Assembly (NCBI RefSeq): GCF_029227915.1
Contig: NC_079876.1
Coordinates: forward strand, 26,259,828-26,323,827
Reading direction: 5' to 3'
Origin: Hydractinia symbiolongicarpus
Lineage: Eukaryota > Cnidaria > Hydrozoa > Anthoathecata > Hydractiniidae
Length of the DNA: 64,000 nt
Under the pieces are notes generated by a model. It was not told where the DNA came from and did no database searches. It saw only the letters and a list, made by a program, of their open reading frames with translations. A program made the position numbers and the translations under genes. This document shows positions 1-9,177 of the stretch, piece by piece (the first letter of the stretch is position 1; each line of letters begins with the position of its first letter).

Positions 1-1
1 C

Positions 2-106
2 TTGCTGAAAGACCTTGACGAGTTTTGCGATGATGATATTGAAGATGCAGTTTGTCCTTCACCATCTGCAGATTGCTCATGTATTATATGCACATCTCAA
101 TCATAA
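2..106 (+). CDS. C-terminal exon of an upstream gene (partial, unidentified)
   Basis: Open from the window edge to a TAA at 104-106 in frame 2. The translation starts LLKDLDEFCDDDIEDAVC and ends CIICTSQS. The acidic run and the five cysteines read like protein rather than random AT-rich sequence, but 34 residues are too few for a family call. The sequence after the stop turns AT-rich at once, as expected of a 3' UTR. The 5' part lies outside the window, so the reading frame rests on composition alone. Confidence 0.4.
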   Translation: MLKDLDEFCDDDIEDAVCPSPSADCSCIICTSQS

Positions 107-237
107 TGATAATCACAACTGAAATTAACCTATGTTGCAGATAATATACATTAAAAAACATTGTATATGTTCATATATTTGTTGTGAAATCAATATGCGA
201 AGTAAAATTTTGATTTAGAAAATAAACAAAATAAAAA

Positions 238-769
238 CCGTCTGACCATGAATTCGTAATTATTGGATGTAATAAGCCGAAGTCAAATACTTGATTTAAT
301 ATCAATGTATAGTAAGCTGTATCCAAGAATCATGGTAAACATTTTTAATTCAACAGACAGAATAGTTGTTTCTCAAAACAACCGTCTGCCCATGAATTCG
401 TAATTATTGGATGTAATAAGCCGAAGTCAAATACTTGATTATAATATCAATGTATAGTAAGCTGTATCCAAGAATCATGGTAAACATTTTTAGTTCGACA
501 GACAGAATAGTTGTTTCTCAAAACAACCGTCTGCCCATGAATTCGTAATTATTGGATGTAATAAGCCGAAGTCAAACACTTGATCTAATATCAATGTGTA
601 GTAAGCTGTATCCAAGAATCATGGTAAACATTTTTAGTTCAACAGACAGAATAGTTGTTTCTCAAAACAACCGTCTGCCCATGAATTCGTAATTATTGGA
701 TGTAATAAGCCGAAGTCAGATACTTGATTTAATATCAATGTATAGTAAGCTGTATCCAAGAATCATGGT
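238..769. repeat. 144-bp tandem repeat, about 3.7 copies
   Basis: Copies start at 238, 382, 527 and 671 (spacing 144, 145, 144), each opening with CCGTCTG and containing ATGAATTCGTAATTATTGG. Copies differ at only a few positions, so the array is young. The last copy breaks off near 769. It lies just downstream of the stop codon at 106 and could be within the 3' UTR of that gene. Confidence 0.9.
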
Positions 770-3263
770 TAAAATAAAGTAAAAATACTCTGCCTAACAT
801 CAGGCATCACGATGTGTGATTATTATCAACAAACTCAATTTAAAGGCAAATTAATCCTCGTTTTTTGTAAGAAGCCTAAGCATTTGTGTGCACTCAAAGT
901 TTATTAAAGTTTTGATAATCAAATTTAAATTGTCCTTATTTAACACTGAAAAATCTTTTATTTACAAGGCTTTTTGTCTAAAATGCATGCTCATTAACAC
1001 ATACCAAGTCTTAAGTTACTGAAGGCCCTAATATAATCAAGTTTGTAACCTGACTTTTGGGTTGATTTACCTTCTTGTCTTTTTTCCTTCTAAGAATGTA
1101 AAACAAAAGGTTTTTAACATTAAGCTAAGTCAATTTAAAAGTGGGTCACTTCTTGGTTTCCTCCCCTTTTTTTGTAAAATTTTATGTGTTAATAAAAGCA
1201 TACAGTGTATGACATTCTAAAAATTTAGTTACATATATTGCGTATGTATATATACTTAAAATTATGCCAGGGGTTCATATAACTTAATTTATGGAAACGT
1301 TACTGAGAGAAAGCGTTTAAGCCAAAAAAGAAATGTTTTTTTGCATAAAATGAAATTTAACATTGTGATTGACTTTACTAAGTTTCAAGTTTTACTAAGT
1401 TAACACAAAAATTAGATTTGAACTTTTTGTGTTTATTTTGCAAAAGTTTTTACAAATTAAGTATGATCCATCATTGAGTATGGTAACTATTGAAACCAAT
1501 GTCAGTAAATCCTGAAATGTAAAATCTGACACTTTAATGTTCCTCAAAATGAGTATATTATGAAAAGATTTTATTATATGATAATTTTTAACTGGCCATG
1601 ATGATACTTAAGATATCACACAGTCTTGATTTTAAACCACGAAGGAAAAAAATTAAAAATTATGTGAGGACATTAAAGAGATATATCGGTGAGGATAGGT
1701 CCGGTTGTAAGGGGATGGAGGAGACCGGCAATTAATACCTTATAAAAAGGAATTGAATTTGCACTAAATATGTGAAAGTTAATGTATTTTGTAATTTGAA
1801 TGATACTGTACAGTTTCAGTTCCTTTGTTGCTCTCTTTTGTCTTTTTCCTGTTTTCAGGTACTATAATAAACTTTCAAGGAATTTGTAGAAGACGTTAGC
1901 AAGTTTTTTCAAATTCTACTGGAAGATATAACATGGCAGTTATTTTAAATGAAAAACAATCAGATAAGTACCTCTTATTAATTAATTTTATATTTAAATG
2001 TGTACTATACATAAAGGCGAGACCATTTTCATTGTGTAATGTAATTTTTAAGTTATTTTAACAATTTTGAAACCACACCCTTTTTAAATTTCCTTCTGTA
2101 TAAAATTTGACATGATTATGTCATTGTACCACCAGTAAAATCTTTGCTAATTTTTCACATCAGTATTTTTCATGACTACTCTGTCACAGTTAGTTTGGAC
2201 AGCCAAATGATCATGTCATTTGATTTTTTGACTGCTTAATTCATAATGCAGTTACTTTAGTACGAAAATTAACATTCTAGTTGTAAATCATTTAGGAAAT
2301 TTCTTTACATTAACAATGGCAATTGATCACATATGAGAAAAAAGTAGAGGATGAGACATACTAGAGGATTTATTTGGTAAGCATATACTTTACAAGCTTT
2401 TTTCTGAAATCGTAGCATTAAGGGTGGGGAGTGGTAGAGCCTTAGTTCTAGCCTGTGTTTGGAAATTTGATTGTTCTAACTTTATTTTTAAGAGTTACAC
2501 AATTTTCTAATCATCATAATCCTCAAATAATTCCCCTTGTTTATATCAGTTATTAGTATAGTATCTTACTGTTATAGGACCCCTCATAGTTGCTAGTGAC
2601 AACAAGGTTGCAAAGTGAGAAAAATGATTAGAAGTTTACCAGTATTGCAGTTAATAGACAGATTGAACTTGTTTGTTAGGTCTACTTTTATACGGAAGCA
2701 GTAACGTCACGTAGAATTCAAATCAAGATTTTAAATTACCTGTGAAGCTACTTACGTTAAACGTCTTCTGGATACGTATGGCCGTATATAGTAGGCGAGA
2801 TATGTTGCTACATTTACTTGTTATATAAAACCATTTGGCACTGAATATTTCCTTTGATATTGTTTTGTTCCATAGCATAGATTATTTGTGAGTTTAGTCA
2901 GTAAATTTTAGCTACCACAAGGGAATTAATTTAGCAAGCTTTTGTCCATTTGGCGAAAATTCATTTTTTTCTTGGTATTTTTGGGAAAAATTAATAATAA
3001 ATATATATATTAGTATACATATAGAAAATTGTTCTGAAGTATTTCATTATATCGTCTGCACCAGACAGTTAGGGACCGTTCACATATTACGTAATAAATT
3101 TTTTATAAATATCCAAATAAATATCCAAATAAATATGTACAAAATTGACTACTGTATTTTTTTGTCACTATGTAGCACCTTGTAGATTTTTTGACCATTC
3201 TTTAATTTTATTATTAAACATTCATAAATAATAAGATTCTTTCTAAGCATCCGAAAATATATA
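770..3263. other. Intergenic sequence with no supported gene
   Basis: AT-rich with stops in all frames. Possible polyadenylation signals are present (e.g. AATAAA near 1192). One weak exon candidate lies at about 1859-1974: a TTTTCAG-type acceptor, an ATG at 1933 in a fair context, and a short frame reading MAVILNEKQSD before a possible GT donor. I could not connect it to another exon. A string at 3073-3096 (GGGACCGTTCACATATTACG) resembles a MITE end, but no partner end was found. Confidence 0.5.
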
Positions 3264-3792
3264 CAGTACACTCCCGATAACTCGAACGCCCAATAACTCG
3301 AACTTCCAGTAACTTGAACTGTTTTTGAATTCCCGTTGAACCTTCACTAATACTTTCTCACAAAAATCACTCGATAACTCGAACCCCCGATAACTCGAAC
3401 ATTTGTTAAGTCGAACCTGGACAGAAATTCCCCCGATAACTCGAACTTCAGAGGAAAAATGAAAACAATCTCGGTAAAAAGTGACTACTTTTCTTTCAAT
3501 AATATAAATTGTTCTTCCAAAGTTGACAAAAACTTTTTTCTCCTGTATTTTAATTGACAGAGAGAGACGTTACCGCTACAGTGAAACAGAGTCACATTAG
3601 AACTTTTTTCAGTGATGTATAACTATGACTGTATTCTTGTTAGAATAGAAAAGAAAAAAAAATTTTAATAACTCGAACTATTTTCACTTATCGGCCAAAG
3701 TTCGAGTTATCGAATGCCCCGGTAAGTCGAACATTCGATAACTCGAACTATTTTTTTGGTCCCTTGAGGTTCGAGTTATCGGGAGTGTACTG
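3264..3792. mobile_element. pogo/Tigger-like MITE with 24-bp perfect terminal inverted repeats
   Basis: The left end at 3264-3287 begins CAGTACACTCCCGATAACTC. The right end at 3769-3792 is its exact reverse complement over 24 bp. The element is flanked by TA at 3262-3263 and 3793-3794, as expected of a Tc1/mariner/pogo target duplication, and the CAGT-plus-AACTCGAAC style of terminus is typical of pogo elements. The inside has no transposase; it carries further direct and inverted copies of the ATAACTCGAAC motif near both ends, which may be extra transposase-binding sites. It lies just upstream of the small gene at 3852. Confidence 0.88.
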
Positions 3793-3851
3793 TACTGATA
3801 ATCTAGAAATAATTTGTGATGTTTTACAACTGATTTATTTGTGTTTTTTAG

Positions 3852-4450
3852 CAAATATAGAGAAAAAAATGGCGGCACAAATTAACTTAGAACTTGGTAA
3901 GTATATTATTGATTTTGTTACTATTAGTGGTATTAATAAATAAAAAAATTATACCTGTTATTATATATTATACCGTTTTTTATAGTTTCACTTTATGCTA
4001 AATTCGTGGAGCACAGGATACAACATCCTGGCTCCATGAATTATCGGTCGTTTGGCCGATGGCTAAAGCAGGGTGGGGTCGAGTGGACCAATGAAGAAGA
4101 CCCCACCGAAACAGCTCCCAACATGGAATTGAGTAAGAAATCACTTTTCATGTATTCAAAATTTTGTTAGGATCTAAAACTTTGGTATACCTTAGGTATT
4201 ATCTATGTTACTTATTGTATTAACCTTTACATTATTTTTTCTTTAAGTGCAAGTATGGACAAAATTTTTACAGTACAGACTTAGACATAGCGGGTCAATG
4301 GACCTAGAAGTGTTTGGACGTTGGGTGCATAATGGCGGGGTTGAGTTTTGTGGTGGGCGACGGGATCGTGGTAGAAGTAGCAGTCGTGGTTGGAGACGCG
4401 GTCGTGGTGGGAGACGCGGTCGTGGTGGGCCGTATAAGCCACAATATTAA
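3852..4450 (+). CDS. Small protein with duplicated ~38-aa module and RGG tail (three exons, 125 aa)
   Basis: Coding exons are 3869-3896, 3986-4132 and 4248-4450. All junctions are GT-AG, both introns are phase 1, and the total of 378 nt is in frame. The transcript exon probably begins at an acceptor at 3850-3851, 17 nt before the ATG. Exon 2 encodes the module LYAKFVEHRIQHPGSMNYRS then FGRWLKQGGVEW. Exon 3 encodes its paralogue, VWTKFLQYRLRHSGSMDLEV then FGRWVHNGGVEF. Shared positions include KF, R, H-GSM, FGRW and GGVE. The C-terminus (residues ~95-125) is Arg/Gly-rich with RGRGG motifs and ends PYKPQY. RGG tails are known to bind RNA or bind other proteins in RNP granules, so an RNA-linked role is an inference. 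I do not recognise the module. An AATAAA follows at about 4500. Confidence 0.75.
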
Positions 4451-4581
4451 AATGTATTTTTATTACTAACCCTTTGTAAAACGAGGTGCACTTTTTTTTA
4501 ATAAAATATCCTAAATTTAAAATGGGCCTAAATATTGCCAAAATTCAAACAATTGCTAAACTATTTTTCAGGCTGAATTTA

Positions 4582-4662
4582 AAATAAATACTTTGAAAAA
4601 AACAACATTTTTTCCATTGAAAAAAATAAATACTTTGAAAAAAACAACATTTTTTCCATTGA
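4582..4662. repeat. Short tandem duplication (2 x ~40 bp)
   Basis: A 39-bp block beginning AAATAAATACTTTG at 4582 recurs identically at 4624, 42 bp further on. It lies in the 3' flank of the small gene. Confidence 0.85.
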
Positions 4663-4864
4663 AATTAACTAGATAAACAAATATTTTGTCTACCTTGTTT
4701 TACGAAGGGTTAGATGTTATTAAATTTGTTAATTATCTTAACTCTATATTGAAGAATTTTTTTATTCCCTTGATAGATTCAAAATTTTAATGTCAACTGA
4801 TGGACACCATCATAAATTAAGCTATTCCAAAACGAATATCAAATGAGATATATTTTTATCCACC

Positions 4865-5640
4865 TTGTTGCGACGGGTAAACGTAAAGGACGGGCGATCC
4901 CGTGGATTTTTACACGGGCAGGCGTCGTCTGTCTGTTCGTGCCTCTGTTTGTCTTTTTGTTACGGAAATGTGATATATAAAGGATGGGCGACCCCTTGTT
5001 TTTTCAAAGGGCTACCAACTAGTCTCTATAATAATAGCCGTCGTCTGGCTGTGTGTTCAAAAGGGTTACCGCGTCCTGTTACGGAAACACGAAATGTGAT
5101 ATATAAAGGACGGGCGACCCCGTGGATTTCTCCACGGGTTAACGACTAGTCTCTTTAATAATAGCCGTATTTTGTCGGTCTGTCCGCGAGGAATACGTCG
5201 TGTTACGGAAACACGAAATGAGTTACATAAAGGACGGACGACTCCGTGGAATCTTCCACGAGTAACCGACTATCTCTTTAATAATAGCCGTCGTCTGTCT
5301 GTGTGTCCGCGAAAGCCGCGTCCTGTTACGGAAACACGAAATGCGATATATAAAGGACGGGCGACCCCGTGGATTTTTCCACGGGTTAACGACTAGTCTC
5401 TATTATAATAGCCGTATTTTGTCTGTGTGTTCAAAAGGGTGACCGCGTCCCGTAACGGAAACACGAAATGTGATATATAAAGGACGGGCGACCCCGTGGA
5501 TTTTTCCACGGGCTAACGACTAGTCTCTTTTTAATAATAGCAGTATTCTGTCTGTCTCTACGCAAGATGGTAACCACAGTAGCATGACATGAAATGCAGT
5601 ATATAGCTAAAGGACGGGTAAACTAATTGCCTACCCTTTT
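4865..5640 (+). mobile_element. Head-to-tail tandem array of ~125-bp non-autonomous Helitrons
   Basis: Each unit begins TCTCTWTAATAATAGC and ends with a palindrome (CCCGTGGATTTTTCCACGGG type) followed about 6-10 nt later by CTAG. This is the Helitron signature: 5' TC, 3' hairpin and CTRR. Units run 5023-5149, 5150-5272, 5273-5396 and 5397-5523. The unit before them is 5' truncated, and a last one from 5524 lacks its hairpin end. At every junction CTAG (once CTA) abuts TCTCT directly. Interiors share TTACGGAAACACGAAATG and ATATAAAGGACGGGCGAC. Long open frames across this stretch are products of the repeat, not genes. Confidence 0.85.
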
Positions 5641-5995
5641 CATGCCTTTTCTTATGCTGTTGCCTGTGCCTCCCATGCCTTGCTTACCCCTGCCTTGCTG
5701 TTTCCTATTCCAGTTTCCCTGCCTGCCTTTGTCGTGTCTTTGAATTGCCGTCCTTCCTATGTCTTTCCTGGTGCCTGCCTACTATGCCCTTGCCTGTGCC
5801 TTCCATGCCTTGCCTACCCCTGCCATGCTGATTCCTTGCCATCCTTCCTATGCCTTTCCTGGTGCCTGCCTACTATGCCGTTGCCTGTGCCTTCCATGTC
5901 TTGCCTACCCCCCTGCCTTGCCGATTCCCTGCCTGCCTTAGGCCGTGCCCTTTCCTTGCCGTGCTTAATGCCTTTGCCTTGGCAACCTCTCCGCA
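5640..5995. repeat. Pyrimidine-rich repeat with ~91-bp period
   Basis: Built from TGCC/TTCC words. A block containing CCTTCCTATG, TTTCCTGGTGCCTGCCTACT and TTGCCTGTGCCTTCCATG occurs near 5752 and again near 5843, with degenerate versions before and after. Base content is strikingly unlike the surroundings. Open frames on both strands here follow from the composition. Confidence 0.8.
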
Positions 5996-6119
5996 ACACT
6001 TTCTATACTGGTTTCTCATGACTACGGAAAAATCACAAGATAAATTGGGCAATTATATATTTTTTTGTTTTCAAGACCGTTGCTGAAAATTTTACGACGA
6101 GATAAAAATAAATATTTAC

Positions 6120-6228
6120 CGCATTGTAAAATTTCGTTGATGTAATCTTCATTTTCATCATCGGACAAAGAATCGTCCGTAAACAACCAATCTAGGTCGC
6201 TGTCGCTATCTGAAATATCTGAATACAT
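6120..6228 (-). CDS. Candidate first exon on the minus strand (acidic N-terminus)
   Basis: Reading the minus strand, an ATG at 6228-6226 opens MYSDISDSDSDLDWLF and continues acidic to ILQC, where a GGTAAAT donor (GT at 6119-6118) would end the exon in phase 1. Ser/Asp-rich starts like this occur in many nuclear proteins and in transposase genes of the PIF/Harbinger kind. No downstream partner exon was found among the low-complexity repeats on that side. It may be a transposon relic. Confidence 0.25.
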
Positions 6229-6288
6229 TAAAACCACTTTAAAAAACACTAGCTTTTTAAATAAATTTTCGTGTTTAAGAAACCCTGT

Positions 6289-6441
6289 CGTCTTAGTTCG
6301 TCTCAATTCGTCTCCGTGATTTTACCGCAGCGTCTTAATTCGTCTCAATTCGTCTCCGTGATTTTACCGCAGCGTCTTAATTCGTCTCAATTCGTCTCCG
6401 TGATTTTACCGCAGCGTCTCAATTCGTCTCAATTCGTCTTA
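6289..6441. repeat. 42-bp tandem repeat built from CGTCTC/AATT words
   Basis: Copies start at 6289, 6331, 6373 and 6415 (exact 42-bp spacing), each carrying CGTCTYARTTCGTCTC and CCGTGATTTTACCGCAG; the last copy is partial. Because 42 is divisible by three, an open frame with a 14-residue repeat runs through it, which I take as an artefact. The next 180 bp hold the same word in the opposite orientation (GAGACGAATT), including a near-palindrome, GAGACGATTT/AAATCGTCTC, near 6508-6529. Confidence 0.85.
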
Positions 6442-6670
6442 AAATATTTTGTTCCACTTTTTTTATTCTGAGACGAATTGACAAAATATCGTCTCCTGAT
6501 ATTTATGAGACGATTTTTAAATCGTCTCAATTTCAATTAAGAACAAAACGAGACGAATTTTTTTTAACTTTTTCGTCTTATAGCGTCTCGTTAATGGGAC
6601 GAAATTTGTGGACGATCCCTAATGAGATTTCGGAATTAGGATATATACTGTCTTTATTTTTTTATCACAG

Positions 6671-6748
6671 AGGAGCAAATTGGACTTTAAACTCCCGTTT
6701 TCAGTTGTAAAGCCTAAAGAAAATGCTAAAAAGAAGAGGCTTATTTGA
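6671..6748 (+). CDS. Candidate terminal coding exon (orphan)
   Basis: After a TTTATCACAG acceptor (AG at 6669-6670) a phase-0 frame reads RSKLDFKLPFSVVKPKENAK and then KKRLI to a TGA at 6746-6748. The basic end could be a nuclear localisation signal. The composition looks coding, but I found no upstream exon with confidence. It may belong with the exon at 7776, with the minor ATG exon near 1933, or to a decayed gene. Confidence 0.3.
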   Translation, partial: RSKLDFKLPFSVVKPKENAKKKRLI

Positions 6749-7140
6749 GAGTTTTGCAGGTTTTCTTTAAATTTGTCTACTTTTGTTTATGTGTCAACAT
6801 CATATTTTGAGGCTCGCTGGTTTTGCTTTAGCAAAACTATATAAAGTTCCAAAACATGCCAAATCCAAAGCGACTTTAAATTTCACAAATTGTAACCTAA
6901 TGCAAGATCCAAAGGGCTGGGATTTAATTTTGATATCTAAATGTAAACAAAAATGTAAGTCTGTCAAAGAAGCCCTTTTTAACATTTTTTGCTTGCTTTG
7001 CCACTAAGAACAGTGGGTTCAAAGTGCAACTTGCCTCACCACAATAGAAATTAAGGATGGAATCCTAATTTTGAAATTATGTATTTACTCATTAAAAACC
7101 ATACTCCTTATTACATGCACTCAAAATTAGTTTTAGCAAT

Positions 7141-7494
7141 AGATAGATAGATAGATAGATGTGCATATTTTACATGGCTAGCCTCACAAATATCGAGGGA
7201 TATACCCTGTCTATTATTTCCAGGAGGGGCCATGGCGTAGATGGAGAGTCCTAGAGTATTTAATGCTCATTTTGAGCTACGCAGACCCAATTAGAGCCCG
7301 CGCTCTACTAGACAACTCCCGGCAACATCCAACGGCCCACACAGTGTGCCATCTTCCCAATTTTTCACATGGCTTGGGTTAACCCGGGGCTATGGTAACA
7401 TTCACTCGCCCATGTTGAATCGCCGTCAAGAGGAATCGAACCCTGGTCTCCCGCACAGAGTACGAGAGCTATAACCACTAATCTACCGGCGCCA
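7141..7494 (-). mobile_element. tRNA-derived SINE with (TATC)n tail, full copy
   Basis: On the minus strand, 7494-7427 reads as a tRNA-like head: GGCGCCGGTAGATTAGTGG (A-box region) and, further on, GGGTTCGATTCCTCTTG (B box). A ~280-bp unrelated body follows, then a simple-repeat tail seen on the + strand as (TAGA)n at 7141-7161. A second copy lies at 9893-10206. Pol III promoter boxes plus body plus simple tail define a tRNA-type SINE. I do not assign it to a named family. Confidence 0.82.
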
Positions 7495-7775
7495 ATGCCA
7501 CAATCACCAAACTAGAGGAGGTTCTAAAATAGGTTCACACTTCCCTTTGTCAACAAAAGCCTTCTCGTTTAGAGCTGCAGAAGTGTGAAGTAATCTTCCA
7601 GACCAAGTGACCTGTAATGGAAGTCAGCTCTCATTTGTCAAATTCCAATGAAGATCACTTTAAAATTTTTGTTTTAAATTCTTTTTGTTTTTCAATTTTT
7701 ACAAATTATAAAATATGTTACTATGTTTGATTTAGCCGAGGCAGTCTAATGTTTATCATTTTTTTGTTCTTGCAG

Positions 7776-7880
7776 TGGCCCCCTGAACTCACAAAACTCA
7801 CAAAACCCTTAAGAGATGTAATTATAACAAAAGAGAAACGACTGCCGCCACGCAAAGTTGTGACAGCGTGTACGTGGTAG
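7776..7880 (+). CDS. Candidate terminal coding exon (orphan)
   Basis: A strong acceptor (TTTTTTTGTTCTTGCAG, AG at 7774-7775) precedes a phase-0 frame reading WPPELTKLTKPLRDVIITKE, then KRLPPRKVVTACTW and TAG at 7878-7880. The sequence is dense in Lys/Pro/Thr and looks like a real C-terminus. No family recognised. Its upstream exon should end in phase 0; the exon at 6671-6748 also enters in phase 0 but has its own stop, so the two could be alternative ends of one gene. Confidence 0.4.
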   Translation, partial: WPPELTKLTKPLRDVIITKEKRLPPRKVVTACTW

Positions 7881-9154
7881 ATTACATTCAGACTGTACTG
7901 TATATAAGCGAAACAATCTTCTCAACTATATACTTTGTTTTCTTTTGGATCAAATACATAAGTTTCTTGTTGAGGAATTATTTAGTATGGATAAAATTGT
8001 TCTCCAAGGTGTATTATAAAAAGCGTCAACAAATGATCCTGTTTCTGAATCCTAATGCAAATCCTGGTATATATACCAGGATTGCAAGATCCTGCGCTTA
8101 GCGGTTTTTCTTGACTGTAATTCATATTCAAAAGTCAAACTTTTTAAACATTAGGACTACTGGCCAGTGGTTAAGTGATCAACGATGATGTTTAAACGTC
8201 ATGGTCAAGAAATTTTCTTTTTAATTTGTTTTCAATCTTCTGGGTAAAACTTTGTCTATTTAGGAACCCAGGGTTAAATTTTGAGCCTAATTTACTCATT
8301 GATAAATTTAGATGCATCAATGTAAACAAAAGTGTGCAGTAAAGTTTGCTTATTTTTAACTTCCAAATCGGAAAGTTTTTTTTTACAGAAGGGAGTCATT
8401 AAAAACTTAGATGAGTTGCAAATTGGTACAAAGTTTGGTATATGTGTGTGCAACCTAACAGGCAAGAAAAAGAAGGACTACACAGGCCAAATCATCTATA
8501 TTCTATATAATTTATAGATTTTCAAGAATGCAAAATTGAAAATGCACTGGAATTGTTTTTTCTTAACTATTATATCATCTATTCAACAGACAGACTTTAT
8601 ATATTTTCATGTTAATCTTTTTTTGCTTAATTTTTTCAGTCGTTGCAGTCTGTTGTTTATATTTTTGTCTGTACAAATGCATGCACATACCCATTGTTTT
8701 TAATGCAAAATCTTCCTAGGTCCAAAAAATAATCTTCCTAGGTCTAGTTTGATCACATACGTACTCTTAAAGAGATTTCGGGTAATTTGGAAGCTGGAAT
8801 TATTTACTGTATGAGAAAAAACTTTGGGGGGACATTTTCTTACCTAAGGGCTTGCCAGGTTTTTTGTACACTAGGGCAGAAATATGAACAAAAAACCTTG
8901 TTGTCAGTGATGAATCCAAATATGCCACTCATTTTACTTTTCTTCCTTAAAAATTAGGCGATGTCAACACACATCCAAAAATTGAAATGACTTAGTTGAG
9001 TTGTTCCTTACTAACTCCTGGACTTTCCCTTGCCATACACCAATATATACATCCAATTATGTCAATTTAATAACAAAATAATACTTTCCCATCTGTACTG
9101 TAACAAAATGTGAATTATTAACCTATAAACTCTTTTCTTTAATAAATTTTTCAG
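7881..9154. other. Intergenic sequence upstream of FAM32A
   Basis: Apart from the palindrome at 8060 and a small duplication of ATCTTCCTAGGTC near 8710-8742, I see no exon, promoter element or mobile element that I can support. Confidence 0.5.
8060..8083. repeat. 24-bp perfect palindrome
   Basis: AATCCTGG, TATATATA and CCAGGATT form an uninterrupted palindrome. With one extra A the symmetry extends to TGCA on both sides. It could form a cruciform; no function is evident. It lies between the candidate exon at 7776 and FAM32A. Confidence 0.9.
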
Positions 9155-9177
9155 TGTAAAAAGATTCATACTTAGTG

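Noticed and set aside
4865-5396. Open frames of 94 and 74 codons with a repeated YKGRATPW motif
   Set aside because: They are the translation of the Helitron array; the repeated peptide follows from the DNA repeat and contains no start or splice logic.
5680-6086. Open frames rich in Pro/Cys/Leu on + and in Gly/Arg on -
   Set aside because: Composition artefact of the pyrimidine-rich repeat.
6271-6471. Open frame with 14-residue repeats (SSQFVSVILPQ)
   Set aside because: Comes from the 42-bp tandem repeat, whose length is a multiple of three.
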